From NCBI RefSeq assembly GCF_036967205.1, contig NZ_CP146022.1, positions 6,386,001 through 6,450,000 of the forward strand: a stretch of 64,000 bases of DNA, given 5' to 3'. Within the stretch, counting starts at the first letter, position 1; each line of letters starts with the position of its first letter. Shown one piece after another: positions 24,791 to 33,554 of this stretch. The notes under the pieces were generated by a model. The model saw only the letters and a program-made list of their open reading frames with translations, was not told the origin of the DNA and searched no databases. Both the position numbers and the translations under genes were made by a program. Source of the stretch: Streptomyces sp. Q6. GTDB taxonomy: Bacteria > Actinomycetota > Actinomycetes > Streptomycetales > Streptomycetaceae.

Positions 24791-25621
24791 ATGCGTCGCC
24801 CCTTCGCGAGAGCGCTGACCGCGCCGTTGGCCGCGCTGGCCGCGGCGGTCGCGCTGCCCTTGACCTCGTCGCCGCCCGCGGTCGCGGACGAGGGAGTCAT
24901 CGGCGGCCGCCCGGTCCGCGTGGCCGACAGCCCCTGGGCGGTGGCGCTCGCCAGTCGTGACCGATTCGGGGGTACCCGCGCGGGGCAGTTCTGCGGCGGT
25001 GTGGTCGTCGCACGCTCGACCGTGCTCACCGCGGCGCACTGCCTGAGCGAGGACGTACTGGGCGCACCGCGCGGCGAGGTACGCGACCTCAAGGTCATCG
25101 CGGGCCGGAGCGACCTGCGGGCCGACGACGGCGCGGAGATCGATGTGCGCGACGCGTGGATCAATCCCGACTACGACGGCTACACCAACTCCGGCGATGT
25201 GGCGGTCCTCACACTGGCCACACCGCTACCCGGGGGATTCGTGATCCCGATGGCCAACGACGGGGACGCGGCTTACGAAGCCGGTACGGGCGCCGCTGTC
25301 TACGGGTGGGGTGACACGACGGGGACGGGCGACTACGCGCGCACCCTGCACGCGGCGCGCGTCCAGGTGCTCCCCGACGCCGTCTGCGAGGAGGCCTATC
25401 CGGGCAGCTCGGACGGTAGGTATCTGCCGTCCTCCATGCTGTGTGCCGGTGAGCCGGACGGCGGCAAGGATGCCTGCCAGGGGGACAGCGGGGGTCCGCT
25501 GGTCGCTCAGGGTCGACTCATCGGCCTGGTGTCCTGGGGGAGTGGCTGTGGGCGCGCGGGGAGTCCTGGTGTCTACACGCGGGTCTCCGACGTGCTGCGG
25601 GTGCTGCGGCAGCACTCCTGA
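24791..25621 (+). CDS. Secreted trypsin-like serine protease (S1 family)
   Basis: 276 residues. The signal peptide is about residues 1-32 (RRPFARALTAPLAALAAAVALPL, cleavage near AVA-DEG). The mature start VIGGRPV matches the activation site of trypsins. The catalytic triad is visible: His in LTAAHC, Asp in NSGDVAVLTL, Ser in CQGDSGGPL. The Asp before the active-site Ser loop (KDACQGDSGG) predicts cleavage after Arg/Lys. Cys pairs fit the S1 fold. Start ATG 24791 follows GAGGAG. Exported; typical of Streptomyces extracellular trypsins made at developmental transitions, though here no regulator is adjacent. Confidence 0.95.
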   Translation: MRRPFARALTAPLAALAAAVALPLTSSPPAVADEGVIGGRPVRVADSPWAVALASRDRFGGTRAGQFCGGVVVARSTVLTAAHCLSEDVLGAPRGEVRDLKVIAGRSDLRADDGAEIDVRDAWINPDYDGYTNSGDVAVLTLATPLPGGFVIPMANDGDAAYEAGTGAAVYGWGDTTGTGDYARTLHAARVQVLPDAVCEEAYPGSSDGRYLPSSMLCAGEPDGGKDACQGDSGGPLVAQGRLIGLVSWGSGCGRAGSPGVYTRVSDVLRVLRQHS

Positions 25622-25641
25622 CGCGCTCCACGGATACGAGG

Positions 25642-25679
25642 ACGGGCGGCCGCCCCTGGGTCGAGGGGTGGCCGCCCGT
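25642..25679. terminator. Bidirectional terminator after the trypsin gene
   Basis: 10-bp perfect arms ACGGGCGGCC / GGCCGCCCGT (25642-25651, 25670-25679), between the convergent genes ending at 25621 and 25724. Confidence 0.8.
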
Positions 25680-25723
25680 TCACCGGCCTGGTGCCGGAGC
25701 TGGCTCGTCGTGGGTGCGAGGTG

Positions 25724-25954
25724 TCAGCGATCCTCGGTCTCGGGGCCTGCCGGAACGGCGGTGAGCCGCTCCGTCTCGTCCTGTATCTCAGCGGCGATCT
25801 TCTTGAGTTCCGGCTCGAACTTGCGACCGTGGTGGGCGCAGAAGAGCAGTTCACCACCGCTGATGAGAACGACGCGCAGGTACGCCTGGGCGCCGCAACG
25901 GTCACAGCGGTCAGCGGCCGTCAGTGGGCTCGCGGGGGTCAGAACAGTAGTCAC
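25724..25954 (-). CDS. Small Cys/His zinc-ribbon-like protein (DUF7455-like)
   Basis: 76 residues, GTG start at 25954 with GAAGAGGCG upstream. CDRCGAQAYLRVVLISGGELLFCAHHGRKF gives a Cys-x2-Cys ... Cys-x-His-His arrangement that should bind one zinc. The remainder is a charged helix (ELKKIAAEIQDETERL). This is a short protein conserved in actinobacteria near hrdB/parE; its function is not known. It is not obviously DNA-binding and could interact with RNA polymerase or topoisomerase, but that is a guess from location. Confidence 0.85.
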   Translation of the reverse strand: MTTVLTPASPLTAADRCDRCGAQAYLRVVLISGGELLFCAHHGRKFEPELKKIAAEIQDETERLTAVPAGPETEDR

Positions 25955-26395
25955 GTCGCCTCTTCTCTAGCTCGACGAGCTGTCGTACCAGGGTCAACAT
26001 CCAACCAGGCCGAAAACGTTCCCGCTCGCGGCTTTTCCTCGAAAAATTTCTCCGAGACCGGCTGTCTGCTGCCGGGTGGCGGCGAATGTGCCGTATTGCG
26101 TCTCTTACGAGTCTTACGGGTTCGCGCGTTCTGTCAGGTCGGTCCTCCCCGGCCGGCTTGCCGGTTGTTCATGAGGACGTGCCCGGAGCCTAAATGGTTC
26201 ATGCCTGGAAGGGAACGTGATGTGTGCTTCACTCCATCGAGGGATCGAACATGCATACGACCTTGGACTAGTCTGGGCTGAGGTGAGGGTGGCGTGACAA
26301 CGGCTCTACCAGGCCTCGGTACCCTCTGAGCGGCGACCGACGCCGGCCCTGTACCCAAAAGGGCCCCATCTGAAATTCAGCGAGGAGCGAACCGC
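25955..26395. other. Divergent promoter region of the zinc-ribbon gene and parE
   Basis: 441 bp with no convincing ORF. Relatively AT-rich patches (e.g. around 26030-26060) and a near-direct repeat TCTTACGAG/TCTTACGGG (26101-26120) suggest promoters. The parE start GTG 26396 has GAGGAGCG upstream (26382-26389). Confidence 0.6.
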
Positions 26396-28519
26396 GTGAC
26401 CGCCGAAACGTCCGTGCCGTCCACAGCGCTGCTGACCGGAGCAGACCGGGACGGTTCCAACTACACCGCGCGGCACCTGCTCGTCCTCGAGGGGCTTGAA
26501 GCCGTACGCAAGCGTCCGGGCATGTACATCGGCTCGACCGACAGTCGTGGCCTGATGCACTGCCTCTGGGAGATCATCGACAACTCCGTCGACGAGGCCC
26601 TGGGCGGCTACTGCGACAACATCGAGGTGATCCTGCACGACGACGGGTCCGTCGAGGTGCGGGACAACGGCCGCGGCATCCCCGTGGACGTCGAGCCCAA
26701 GACCGGCCTTTCCGGAGTCGAGGTCGTCATGACCAAGCTCCACGCGGGCGGCAAGTTCGGAGGCGGCTCCTACGCGGCCTCCGGCGGTCTGCACGGCGTG
26801 GGCGCCTCCGTGGTGAACGCACTGTCGGCGCGCCTCGACGTCGAGGTGGACCGCGGTGGACACACACACGCGATCAGCTTCCGCCGCGGAGTTCCCGGCG
26901 CCTTCTCCAAGCCCGGCCCGGACGCCCCGTTCGACCCTTCGGCGCGACTGAGCAAGATCAAGAAGGTGCCGAAGAACCGCCTCGGGACGCGCATCCGCTA
27001 CTGGGCGGACCGGCAGATCTTCCTCAAGGACGCGAAGCTCTCGCTGGAGAACCTGCACCAGCGTGCCCGGCAGACCGCCTTCCTGGTGCCGGGACTCACC
27101 ATCGTCGTACGCGACGAGTACGGCCTCGGTGAGGGCGGCAGCAAGGGCGAGGAATCCTTCCGCTTCGACGGCGGCATCAGCGAGTTCTGCGAGTACCTGG
27201 CGCAGGACAAGGCGGTCTGCGACGTCCTCCGCTTGACCGGACAGGGCAGCTTCAAGGAGACCGTTCCGGTCCTCGACGACCACGGTCAGATGACGCCGAC
27301 CGAGGTCACGCGCGAGCTCGCCGTCGACGTCGCGCTGCGTTGGGGCACCGGGTACGACGCGACCATCAAGTCGTTCGTGAACATCATCGCCACCCCCAAG
27401 GGCGGCACCCACGTCTCGGGCTTCGAGCGTTCGCTCACGAAGACGATGAACGAGGTGCTGCGCAGCCAGAAGCTGCTGCGCGTCGCCGAGGACGACATCG
27501 TCAAGGACGACGCCTTGGAGGGTCTCACCGCCGTCGTCACCGTGCGCCTGGCGGAGCCGCAGTTCGAGGGGCAGACCAAGGAGGTGCTCGGCACCTCGGC
27601 GGCCAACAGGATCGTGGCCAACGTGGTGGCGAAGGAGCTCAAGGCGTTTCTGACCTCCACCAAGCGCGATGCCAAGGCCCAGGCCCGCGCCGTCATGGAG
27701 AAGGCCGTCGCCGCGGCCCGCACGCGCATCGCGGCCCGTCAGCACAAGGACGCGCAGCGCCGTAAGACCGCTCTGGAGTCGTCGTCCCTGCCCGCGAAGC
27801 TCGCGGACTGCCGCAGTGACGACGTCGAGCGCAGCGAGCTGTTCATCGTCGAGGGCGACTCCGCGCTCGGCACGGCCAAGCTCGCCCGGAACTCCGAGTT
27901 CCAGGCGCTCCTGCCGATTCGCGGAAAGATCCTCAACGTTCAGAAGTCGTCGGTCTCCGACATGCTGAAGAACGTCGAGTGCGGCGCGATCATCCAGGTC
28001 ATAGGAGCCGGGTCCGGCCGGACCTTCGACATCGACGCGGCGCGCTACGGCAAGATCATCCTGCTCGTCGACGCCGATGTCGACGGCGCGCACATCCGCT
28101 GCCTGCTCCTGACGCTGTTCCAGCGCTACATGCGGCCCATGGTGGAGGCCGGGCGCGTCTTCGCCGCCGTGCCGCCCCTGCACCGCATCGAACTGGTCCA
28201 GCCGAAGAAGGGCCAGGACAAGTACGTCTACACGTACTCGGACCGGGAGCTGCGCGAGACGCTCCTGGAGTTCCAGCGCAAGAACGTGCGGTACAAGGAC
28301 TCGATCCAGCGCTACAAGGGTCTGGGCGAGATGGACGCCGACCAGCTGGCCGAGACCACGATGGACCCGCGCCACCGCACCCTGCGCCGGATCAACATCG
28401 GCGAGCTGGACGCGGCCGAGCAGGTCTTCGATCTGCTGATGGGCAACGACGTGGCGCCGCGCAAGGAGTTCATCAGCAGCTCCGCCGCGACGCTCGACCG
28501 CTCGCGCATCGACGCGTAA
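26396..28519 (+). CDS. parE: DNA topoisomerase IV subunit B
   Basis: 707 residues. GHKL ATPase: IDNSVDEALGG, DNGRGIPV, and GGKFGGGSYAASGGLHGVGASV. The transducer domain follows to about residue 400. TOPRIM: ELFIVEGDSALGTAKLARN with the metal Glu, and LVDADVDGAHIRCLLLTL with the Asp pair. The C-terminus QRYKGLGEMDADQLAETTMDP is the family end motif. Type IIA topoisomerase, unlinks daughter chromosomes. It is called ParE rather than GyrB because the partner subunit in this window is ParC-like and because Streptomyces gyrB/gyrA normally sit beside recF near oriC. It follows hrdB closely in Streptomyces chromosomes. Confidence 0.93.
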   Translation: MTAETSVPSTALLTGADRDGSNYTARHLLVLEGLEAVRKRPGMYIGSTDSRGLMHCLWEIIDNSVDEALGGYCDNIEVILHDDGSVEVRDNGRGIPVDVEPKTGLSGVEVVMTKLHAGGKFGGGSYAASGGLHGVGASVVNALSARLDVEVDRGGHTHAISFRRGVPGAFSKPGPDAPFDPSARLSKIKKVPKNRLGTRIRYWADRQIFLKDAKLSLENLHQRARQTAFLVPGLTIVVRDEYGLGEGGSKGEESFRFDGGISEFCEYLAQDKAVCDVLRLTGQGSFKETVPVLDDHGQMTPTEVTRELAVDVALRWGTGYDATIKSFVNIIATPKGGTHVSGFERSLTKTMNEVLRSQKLLRVAEDDIVKDDALEGLTAVVTVRLAEPQFEGQTKEVLGTSAANRIVANVVAKELKAFLTSTKRDAKAQARAVMEKAVAAARTRIAARQHKDAQRRKTALESSSLPAKLADCRSDDVERSELFIVEGDSALGTAKLARNSEFQALLPIRGKILNVQKSSVSDMLKNVECGAIIQVIGAGSGRTFDIDAARYGKIILLVDADVDGAHIRCLLLTLFQRYMRPMVEAGRVFAAVPPLHRIELVQPKKGQDKYVYTYSDRELRETLLEFQRKNVRYKDSIQRYKGLGEMDADQLAETTMDPRHRTLRRINIGELDAAEQVFDLLMGNDVAPRKEFISSSAATLDRSRIDA

Positions 28520-28526
28520 CGCGTGC

Positions 28527-28582
28527 GCCGCGCCCTCCGGCGCGGCCCGGCAGGTGGCTCCACCCACGGGTGGAGCCACCTG
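28527..28582 (+). terminator. Double hairpin terminator after parE
   Basis: First hairpin GCCGCGCC-CTCC-GGCGCGGC (28527-28546). Second has perfect 15-bp arms, CAGGTGGCTCCACCC (28551-28565) with its complement at 28568-28582. Three TGATCCACCC-like words follow. Confidence 0.85.
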
Positions 28583-28684
28583 ATCCACCCGTGATCCACC
28601 CTGGCTCCGATCACCTGACCTGCCATTTTCCGTAGCGTCGACGGCGTAGAACACTTCGCTCCCGACCGCTCCACGGAGGCCGTC

Positions 28685-29191
28685 ATGTCCGGGCTCACCG
28701 ATGTCCTGGTGATCGTCGCTGTTGTCGCGCTCGTGCTCGTGCGCCAGTTCAAGACCGAGCGCCTCTCGACGGATCGCAAGTGGTTGCTGCTGCCCGCCCT
28801 CCTCGCGTTCTTCGCGATACGGGACGGCTCCCTCACGGACCCGCACCACCTGGCCGGCTCGGTGATTCTGCTCGTCGCCGAGCTGCTGGTCAGCCTGGGC
28901 ATCGGCATCGGGTGGGCGTTCACGACGCGCGTCTGGCGGGACGAGCAGGGGGACGTCTGGACCAAAGGCACCGCCGCGACCGTCGGCACCTGGACCGGCG
29001 GCATCGCGATCCGCGTCAGCCTCGTCGGCATCGGCCTCGCCCTGGGCATCCACCTCGGCACCTCCGCCCTGATGCTGGGCTTCGCCCTCTCGCTCCTGGT
29101 CCGCGCCGGGGTCCTGATGTGGCGGGCCGACGGTGTGCGATCGGCGTACGTTGGTCCTGTCGCGCAGCCGGCCTGGGAGGACCGCAGGTGA
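28685..29191 (+). CDS. DUF1453-family integral membrane protein
   Basis: 168 residues with about four to five membrane helices: VLVIVAVVALVLVRQF, WLLLPALLAFFAI, LAGSVILLVAELLVSLGIGIGW, and a C-terminal VSLVGIGLALGIHLG...LGFALSLLVRA. The arrangement and the RQFKTERL loop match DUF1453/CcdC-like proteins, of unknown biochemical role. Its stop overlaps the GTG of the sensor kinase (GTGA, 29188-29191), so it is the first gene of a three-gene operon with a two-component system. It may take part in signal sensing in the membrane. Confidence 0.85.
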   Translation: MSGLTDVLVIVAVVALVLVRQFKTERLSTDRKWLLLPALLAFFAIRDGSLTDPHHLAGSVILLVAELLVSLGIGIGWAFTTRVWRDEQGDVWTKGTAATVGTWTGGIAIRVSLVGIGLALGIHLGTSALMLGFALSLLVRAGVLMWRADGVRSAYVGPVAQPAWEDRR

Positions 29192-30345
29192 CCCCGAGCC
29201 AGTGGACCGCGTGGCCGTCGCGGGAGGCGCTCTCCCGTGAAGGGCTGACGCGCGCCCGGCGGATGCTGGCGTGGGCCGTGCGGGTGGCGCTCCTCGCGAT
29301 CCTGCTGTGGACCGCGGTCGAGCAGCGGGACGTCGCCGACTGGGCGGCGGCCCTGGCGCCGGTGGTCCTGCTCGCGTGCGGCGCCGCGGCGTGGGCGTTC
29401 TACCGCACGACACTCGCCCATCGACTGCTGCCCTCCCTCGGACTGCTCGCCTTTCTGCTGGCCGTCGCGGTACTGGCGCAGCGCGGTGGGTTCTACGCGC
29501 CGGCCACGGTGCTGTGGTGCGGCTGCGCGGTGACCGCGCTGGAGCGCATGCCGCTCGCTGCCGCGGTGCCCGCGACCGGGGTGTCCCTCACCGGGTTCGT
29601 CCTGGTCAACGACGACCCGTGGCTCACCACAGCGGCCATCACCATCGGACTCTGCCTCTCCGGTTACGTGCTGCGCCTGGACGCGGAGGCGCGGGGGAAC
29701 GCACAGCGGCTCCTGGTGCAGGAGCGGGCCGCACGGGTCGCCGAGGCGGAGTCCGCCGCGCTCGCCGAGCGCTCCCGCATCGCCCGGGAGATCCACGACG
29801 TCCTCGCGCACAGCCTTTCCGCGCAGCTCGTGCACCTGGAGGCGGCCCGGCTGCTCATCGAGGGCGGGGCCGCCCGCGACCAGATCCTGGACCGGGTCGT
29901 CGCGGCCCGGGGCATGGCCCGTGACGGGCTGTCCGAGACCCGGCAGGCGCTCTCCGCGCTGCGGGGCGAGATGACACCGCTGGAGGACTTCCTGCGGGAG
30001 CTGGTCGGGTCGTCGGACGGCGCGAGCCTCGTCGTGCGGGGCGAGCGGCGCCCGATGTCGGTGGAGGCATCCCAGACGGTGCGCCGGGTGGCGCAGGAGG
30101 CCCTGACGAACGTACGCAAGCACGCTCCGGGGGCGAAGACGGAGATGCGGCTGGAGTACGGGCCGGGCGAAGTGGCCCTGGAGATCAGGGATTCGGGTGC
30201 GCTTCAGCCGCACCAGGAGCTCACTGTCAGTGGCGGCGGTTACGGTCTGTTGGGGATGAAGGAGCGGGCCGAGTTGATGGGCGGCACGCTGGAGGCCGGG
30301 CCGTACGAGGAGGGGTTCGTGGTGAAGCTGAGGGTTCCGGTATGA
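29188..30345 (+). CDS. Sensor histidine kinase, NarL/DesK type (HisKA_3)
   Basis: 385 residues. About five to six N-terminal membrane helices (residues 25-165) form the sensor. The H-box RSRIAREIHDVLAHSLSAQLVHLE (about 190-215) carries the phosphorylated His. The GHKL ATPase part has ASQTVRRVAQEALTNVRKHAPGA (N box) and GGGYGLLGMKERAEL (G box). It phosphorylates the response regulator whose ATG overlaps its stop (ATGA, 30342-30345). The signal is unknown; the operon also contains the DUF1453 membrane protein. Confidence 0.94.
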   Translation: MTPSQWTAWPSREALSREGLTRARRMLAWAVRVALLAILLWTAVEQRDVADWAAALAPVVLLACGAAAWAFYRTTLAHRLLPSLGLLAFLLAVAVLAQRGGFYAPATVLWCGCAVTALERMPLAAAVPATGVSLTGFVLVNDDPWLTTAAITIGLCLSGYVLRLDAEARGNAQRLLVQERAARVAEAESAALAERSRIAREIHDVLAHSLSAQLVHLEAARLLIEGGAARDQILDRVVAARGMARDGLSETRQALSALRGEMTPLEDFLRELVGSSDGASLVVRGERRPMSVEASQTVRRVAQEALTNVRKHAPGAKTEMRLEYGPGEVALEIRDSGALQPHQELTVSGGGYGLLGMKERAELMGGTLEAGPYEEGFVVKLRVPV

Positions 30346-31049
30346 GCGGGCCCGCCGCGGGGGCGGGCGCGGGGCGGCCCCCGGCCCGCGTGGTGGTGGT
30401 CGACGACCAGACGGTGGTGCGCGAGGGCATCGTGATGCTGCTCGGGCTGCTGCCCGGGATCGAGGTCGTGGGAGCGGGGGGAGACGGCGAGGAAGCGGTC
30501 GCGCTCGTGGCCGAACTGGCCCCGGACGTCGTCCTGATGGACCTGCGCATGCCGCGCTGCGACGGAGTCGAGGCGACCAGACGGATCCGGGCGGAGTACC
30601 CGGGCACCCAGGTCGTCATCCTCACCACGTACGCGGACGACGAGTCGCTGTTCCCGGCTCTCACGGCCGGGGCGCGCGGATATCTGACCAAGGACGCGGG
30701 GGGTGACGAGATCGTGCGGGCGGTGTCCGACGTCCTGTCCGGGGACGCCGGGCTGGCGCCGAGCATCCAGCGGAGGTTGCTCGAGCGTCTGGCTCAGCCC
30801 GTGGCCGCGGATCCCGGTCCGAAAGAGCCGCCTGACGGGATGACGGCGAGGGAGGCCGAGGTCCTGGTGCTCATCGCCGACGGGCTGACCAACCAGGAGA
30901 TCGCCCGCACACTCCACGTCTCGACCGCGACGGTGAAGACCCACATCAACAACCTGTTCGCGAAGGCCGGCCTCAAGGACCGTGCCCAGGCGGTCCGTTA
31001 CGCCTACGGGCACGGGCTCGCGAGACCGCCGGGTACGTCCGTCACCTAG
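30342..31049 (+). CDS. Response regulator, NarL/FixJ family (LuxR-type HTH)
   Basis: 235 residues. The receiver domain (VVVVDDQTVVREGI with the acidic pair; phospho-acceptor Asp in DVVLMDLRMPRC; Lys in YLTKDAG) spans about residues 15-130. The LuxR HTH is at 165-225 (MTAREAEVLVLIADGLTNQEIARTLHVSTATVKTHINNLFAKAGL). Cognate of the overlapping kinase. The next operon, starting 107 bp later, encodes the DUF485/symporter pair and is a plausible target. Confidence 0.95.
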   Translation: MSGPAAGAGAGRPPARVVVVDDQTVVREGIVMLLGLLPGIEVVGAGGDGEEAVALVAELAPDVVLMDLRMPRCDGVEATRRIRAEYPGTQVVILTTYADDESLFPALTAGARGYLTKDAGGDEIVRAVSDVLSGDAGLAPSIQRRLLERLAQPVAADPGPKEPPDGMTAREAEVLVLIADGLTNQEIARTLHVSTATVKTHINNLFAKAGLKDRAQAVRYAYGHGLARPPGTSVT

Positions 31050-31155
31050 TCCATCACCTAATGGGGTGAAGGGCTTGCGAGGAGAGTCCGGGATCTTCCC
31101 GGTCTGTCCATCCTTGGGCACGCGGCCGATGTGGGCCGCGGACAAGGAGAGTTCG

Positions 31156-31869
31156 GTGGAGAAGCACGACGGGCGCGATACGGCGCAGCCCCGGGCCGGT
31201 GACCGCGGAGGCCTCGGCGATCCGTGGCACGACGCGCTGGCCTCGGGGTGGGGCGAGTGGGACGGCACGGGTGCGGCGGCGCCGGCGGTGCCCGCCCAGT
31301 CCGTACCCGCGGAGCGGAGCGCGGCAGGGGTCTACCTGGAGGTGCAGCGCAGTGCCGCCTTCCAGGAAGTACGCGGGCGCTACCGGAGGTTCGTCGTGCC
31401 CGCGGTCGCGATCTTCTTCGCGTGGTACGTCGCGTACGTCGTGGCGGCCACGAGCGCGCCCGCGCTGATGGCCCGGCCGGTCGCGGGCGCTGTGAACGTG
31501 GCGATGGTGGCGGGGCTCGGTCAGTTCGCCAGTACGTTCCTGCTGACGTGGCTGTACGCGCGCCACGCCCGCCTGCGCCGTGACCGCCCCGCGCTCGAAC
31601 TGCGCTGGGACACGCAGGAGATGACGCGCGGCATCGACGGCGCCGTAGGCATGAACGGTTCGGCGCAGCCGGGGGCAGCCGCCCCGGCTGGCAGGCCCGA
31701 TCAGGCGGATCCGGTGAGTCAGGTCGATCAAGGCGGTCAGGCCGGTCACGTCGGCCCGGCCGGTCACGTCGGCCCGGTCGGTCAGGTCGATTCGGTTGGC
31801 CCGGTCGGTCAGGTCGGCCCGTTTGGCCAGGTCAACGGCAAGGCGCGGAGCGAAGGCGGGCAATGGTGA
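31156..31869 (+). CDS. DUF485-family membrane protein with collagen-like repeat tail
   Basis: 237 residues from GTG 31156, 5 nt after AGGAGA (ATG 31129 is possible). The core (about 55-150) is a DUF485 domain: FQEVRGRYRRFVVPAVAIFFAWYVAYVV and LGQFASTFLLTWLYARHARLRRD, two membrane helices. DUF485 proteins are small partners encoded before acetate-type symporters. The extra C-terminal tail of about 70 residues contains GxVGPxG repeats (GHVGPAGHVGPVGQVDSVGP) from short DNA repeats at about 31731-31835 and is likely disordered. Overlaps the symporter start by 7 nt, so the two are co-translated. Confidence 0.87.
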   Translation: MEKHDGRDTAQPRAGDRGGLGDPWHDALASGWGEWDGTGAAAPAVPAQSVPAERSAAGVYLEVQRSAAFQEVRGRYRRFVVPAVAIFFAWYVAYVVAATSAPALMARPVAGAVNVAMVAGLGQFASTFLLTWLYARHARLRRDRPALELRWDTQEMTRGIDGAVGMNGSAQPGAAAPAGRPDQADPVSQVDQGGQAGHVGPAGHVGPVGQVDSVGPVGQVGPFGQVNGKARSEGGQW

Positions 31870-33464
31870 CCGGGAACCATCAGACTCTGGCGCTGTTGCT
31901 GTTCAGCGCGTTCGTGGCGGTCACGCTCGGGATCACGACGTGGGTGAGCCGCAACAGGCATGGTTCGGCGGAGGAGTTCTATGCGGGCGGACGATTGTTC
32001 TCACCTATGGAGAACGGTTTCGCCATTGCCGGTGACTACATGTCGGCCGCCTCCTTCCTCGGCATCTCCGGCCTGATCGCGCTCTTCGGCTACGACGGCC
32101 TGCTCTACTCCGTCGGCTTCCTCGTGGCCTGGCTGGTGGTGCTCTTCCTGGTCGCCGAACTGGTGCGCAACTGCGGCCGGTTCACGCTCGCCGACGTCGT
32201 GGCGTCCCGGATGCGGGAGCGTCCCGTACGCATCGCGGCGGGCACGTCCTCGGTCACCGTGTCCGTTCTCTACCTGGTGGCGCAGATGGTGGGGGCGGGC
32301 AGCCTGGTCGCGTTGCTGCTCGGCGGGTCGAGCGGCGCGGCGCAGGCATGGACCGTCGTCGGGGTCGGCGCGCTCATGGTCATCTACGTGTCGTTGGGAG
32401 GGATGCGGGCCACCACGTGGATCCAGATCGTGAAAGCGGTCCTGCTCATGGGCGGGACGATCGCCCTGACGGTGCTCGTCCTGGCGCGCTTCCACGGCGA
32501 CTTCGACGAACTCCTGCGCACGGCCGCCGCGCGCAGTGGGCATGGCTCGGACTTCCTCGTGCCGGGTCTGAAGTACGGCGGGAGCTGGACCGCGCGCTTC
32601 GACTTCATCAGCCTGGGCCTGGCTCTCGTGCTCGGCACGGCCGGCCTTCCGCACATCCTGTCGCGCTTCTACACCGTGCCGACGGCGCGGGCCGCGCGCC
32701 GCTCCGTCATCTGGTCCATCGGGCTGATCGGCAGCTTCTACCTGATGACGATCGTGCTCGGATTCGGTGCCGCCGCCATCGTGGGCTCGGACGCCGTACG
32801 TGGGTCAAATGCCGCGGGGAACACGGCAGTTCCGCTGCTCGCGCTCGACTTGGGCGGCGGCGCGGACTCCACGGGAGGAACGGTGCTCTTCGCGATCGTC
32901 GCCGCGATCGCCTTCGCCACGATCCTCGCCGTCGTCGCGGGCATCACGCTCGCGTCCTCGGCGTCGGTGGCACACGACCTCTACGCCACGCTGCGGAAGC
33001 GGGGCGCGGACGCCAAGCAGTACAGCGAGGTCACCGTGGCGCGGGTCGCCGCGGCCGGCATCGGTGTGCTCGCTATCGGCCTCGGCCTGCTCGCCCGCGA
33101 TCTGAACGTCGCGTTCCTGGTCGGCCTGGCCTTCGCCGTGGCTGCGTCGGCCAACCTCCCCGTACTGCTCTACTCGCTGTTCTGGCGGAACTTCACCACG
33201 CGCGGCGCCGTGTGGTCCGTGTACGGCGGCCTGGTGCCCGCGCTGCTGCTCGTGGTGTTGTCACCGGTGGTCTCCGGCAGTCCCACGTCGCTCTTCCCCG
33301 GCGTGGACTTCCAGTACTTCCCGCTGGAGAACCCGGGGCTCGTCTCCATTCCACTCGGCTTCCTCGCGGGCTGGCTGGGCACCGTGACCTCGGCCGAGCC
33401 GCCGGACGAGGCCAAGCACGCCGAGACGGAAGTACGCGCCCTCACCGGCGCCGGGGCCGTCTGA
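31863..33464 (+). CDS. Solute:sodium symporter, cation/acetate (ActP/MctC-like)
   Basis: 533 residues, about 13 membrane helices. SSS-family signatures: SAASFLGISGLIALFGYDGLLY, the Gly/Arg-rich VYVSLGGMRATTWIQIVKAVLL region, and GLPHILSRFYTVPTARAARRSV. The gene pair DUF485 plus symporter is the hallmark of monocarboxylate (acetate/propionate/pyruvate) permeases. It faces, across a 90-bp gap, the CitA/CitB-type two-component system at 33555-35872, and follows a NarL-type one; either could control it. A role in acetate uptake would fit the nearby citrate synthases and patA. Confidence 0.92.
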   Translation: MVTGNHQTLALLLFSAFVAVTLGITTWVSRNRHGSAEEFYAGGRLFSPMENGFAIAGDYMSAASFLGISGLIALFGYDGLLYSVGFLVAWLVVLFLVAELVRNCGRFTLADVVASRMRERPVRIAAGTSSVTVSVLYLVAQMVGAGSLVALLLGGSSGAAQAWTVVGVGALMVIYVSLGGMRATTWIQIVKAVLLMGGTIALTVLVLARFHGDFDELLRTAAARSGHGSDFLVPGLKYGGSWTARFDFISLGLALVLGTAGLPHILSRFYTVPTARAARRSVIWSIGLIGSFYLMTIVLGFGAAAIVGSDAVRGSNAAGNTAVPLLALDLGGGADSTGGTVLFAIVAAIAFATILAVVAGITLASSASVAHDLYATLRKRGADAKQYSEVTVARVAAAGIGVLAIGLGLLARDLNVAFLVGLAFAVAASANLPVLLYSLFWRNFTTRGAVWSVYGGLVPALLLVVLSPVVSGSPTSLFPGVDFQYFPLENPGLVSIPLGFLAGWLGTVTSAEPPDEAKHAETEVRALTGAGAV

Positions 33465-33475
33465 CCCGCGTCGCG

Positions 33476-33503
33476 GGTGACAGGTGACAGGTGACAGGTG
33501 ACT
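33476..33503 (+). repeat. Heptanucleotide tandem repeat (GGTGACA)n
   Basis: Four back-to-back units of GGTGACA (last unit GGTGACT), lying between the convergent 3' ends of the symporter and the CitB-type regulator. Confidence 0.8.
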
Positions 33504-33554
33504 GGTCGCTGGCCACCGGTGACTAGGGACGGCGATTAGCGGCCCCGCCCCCCG

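Noticed and set aside
26306-29413. Very long open frame (over 1000 codons) on the minus strand opposite parE
   Set aside because: Antisense shadow of a high-G+C gene; composition (long runs of Arg, Glu, Gly, Asp, Leu without domain pattern) is that of reversed codons, and parE on the plus strand is unmistakable.
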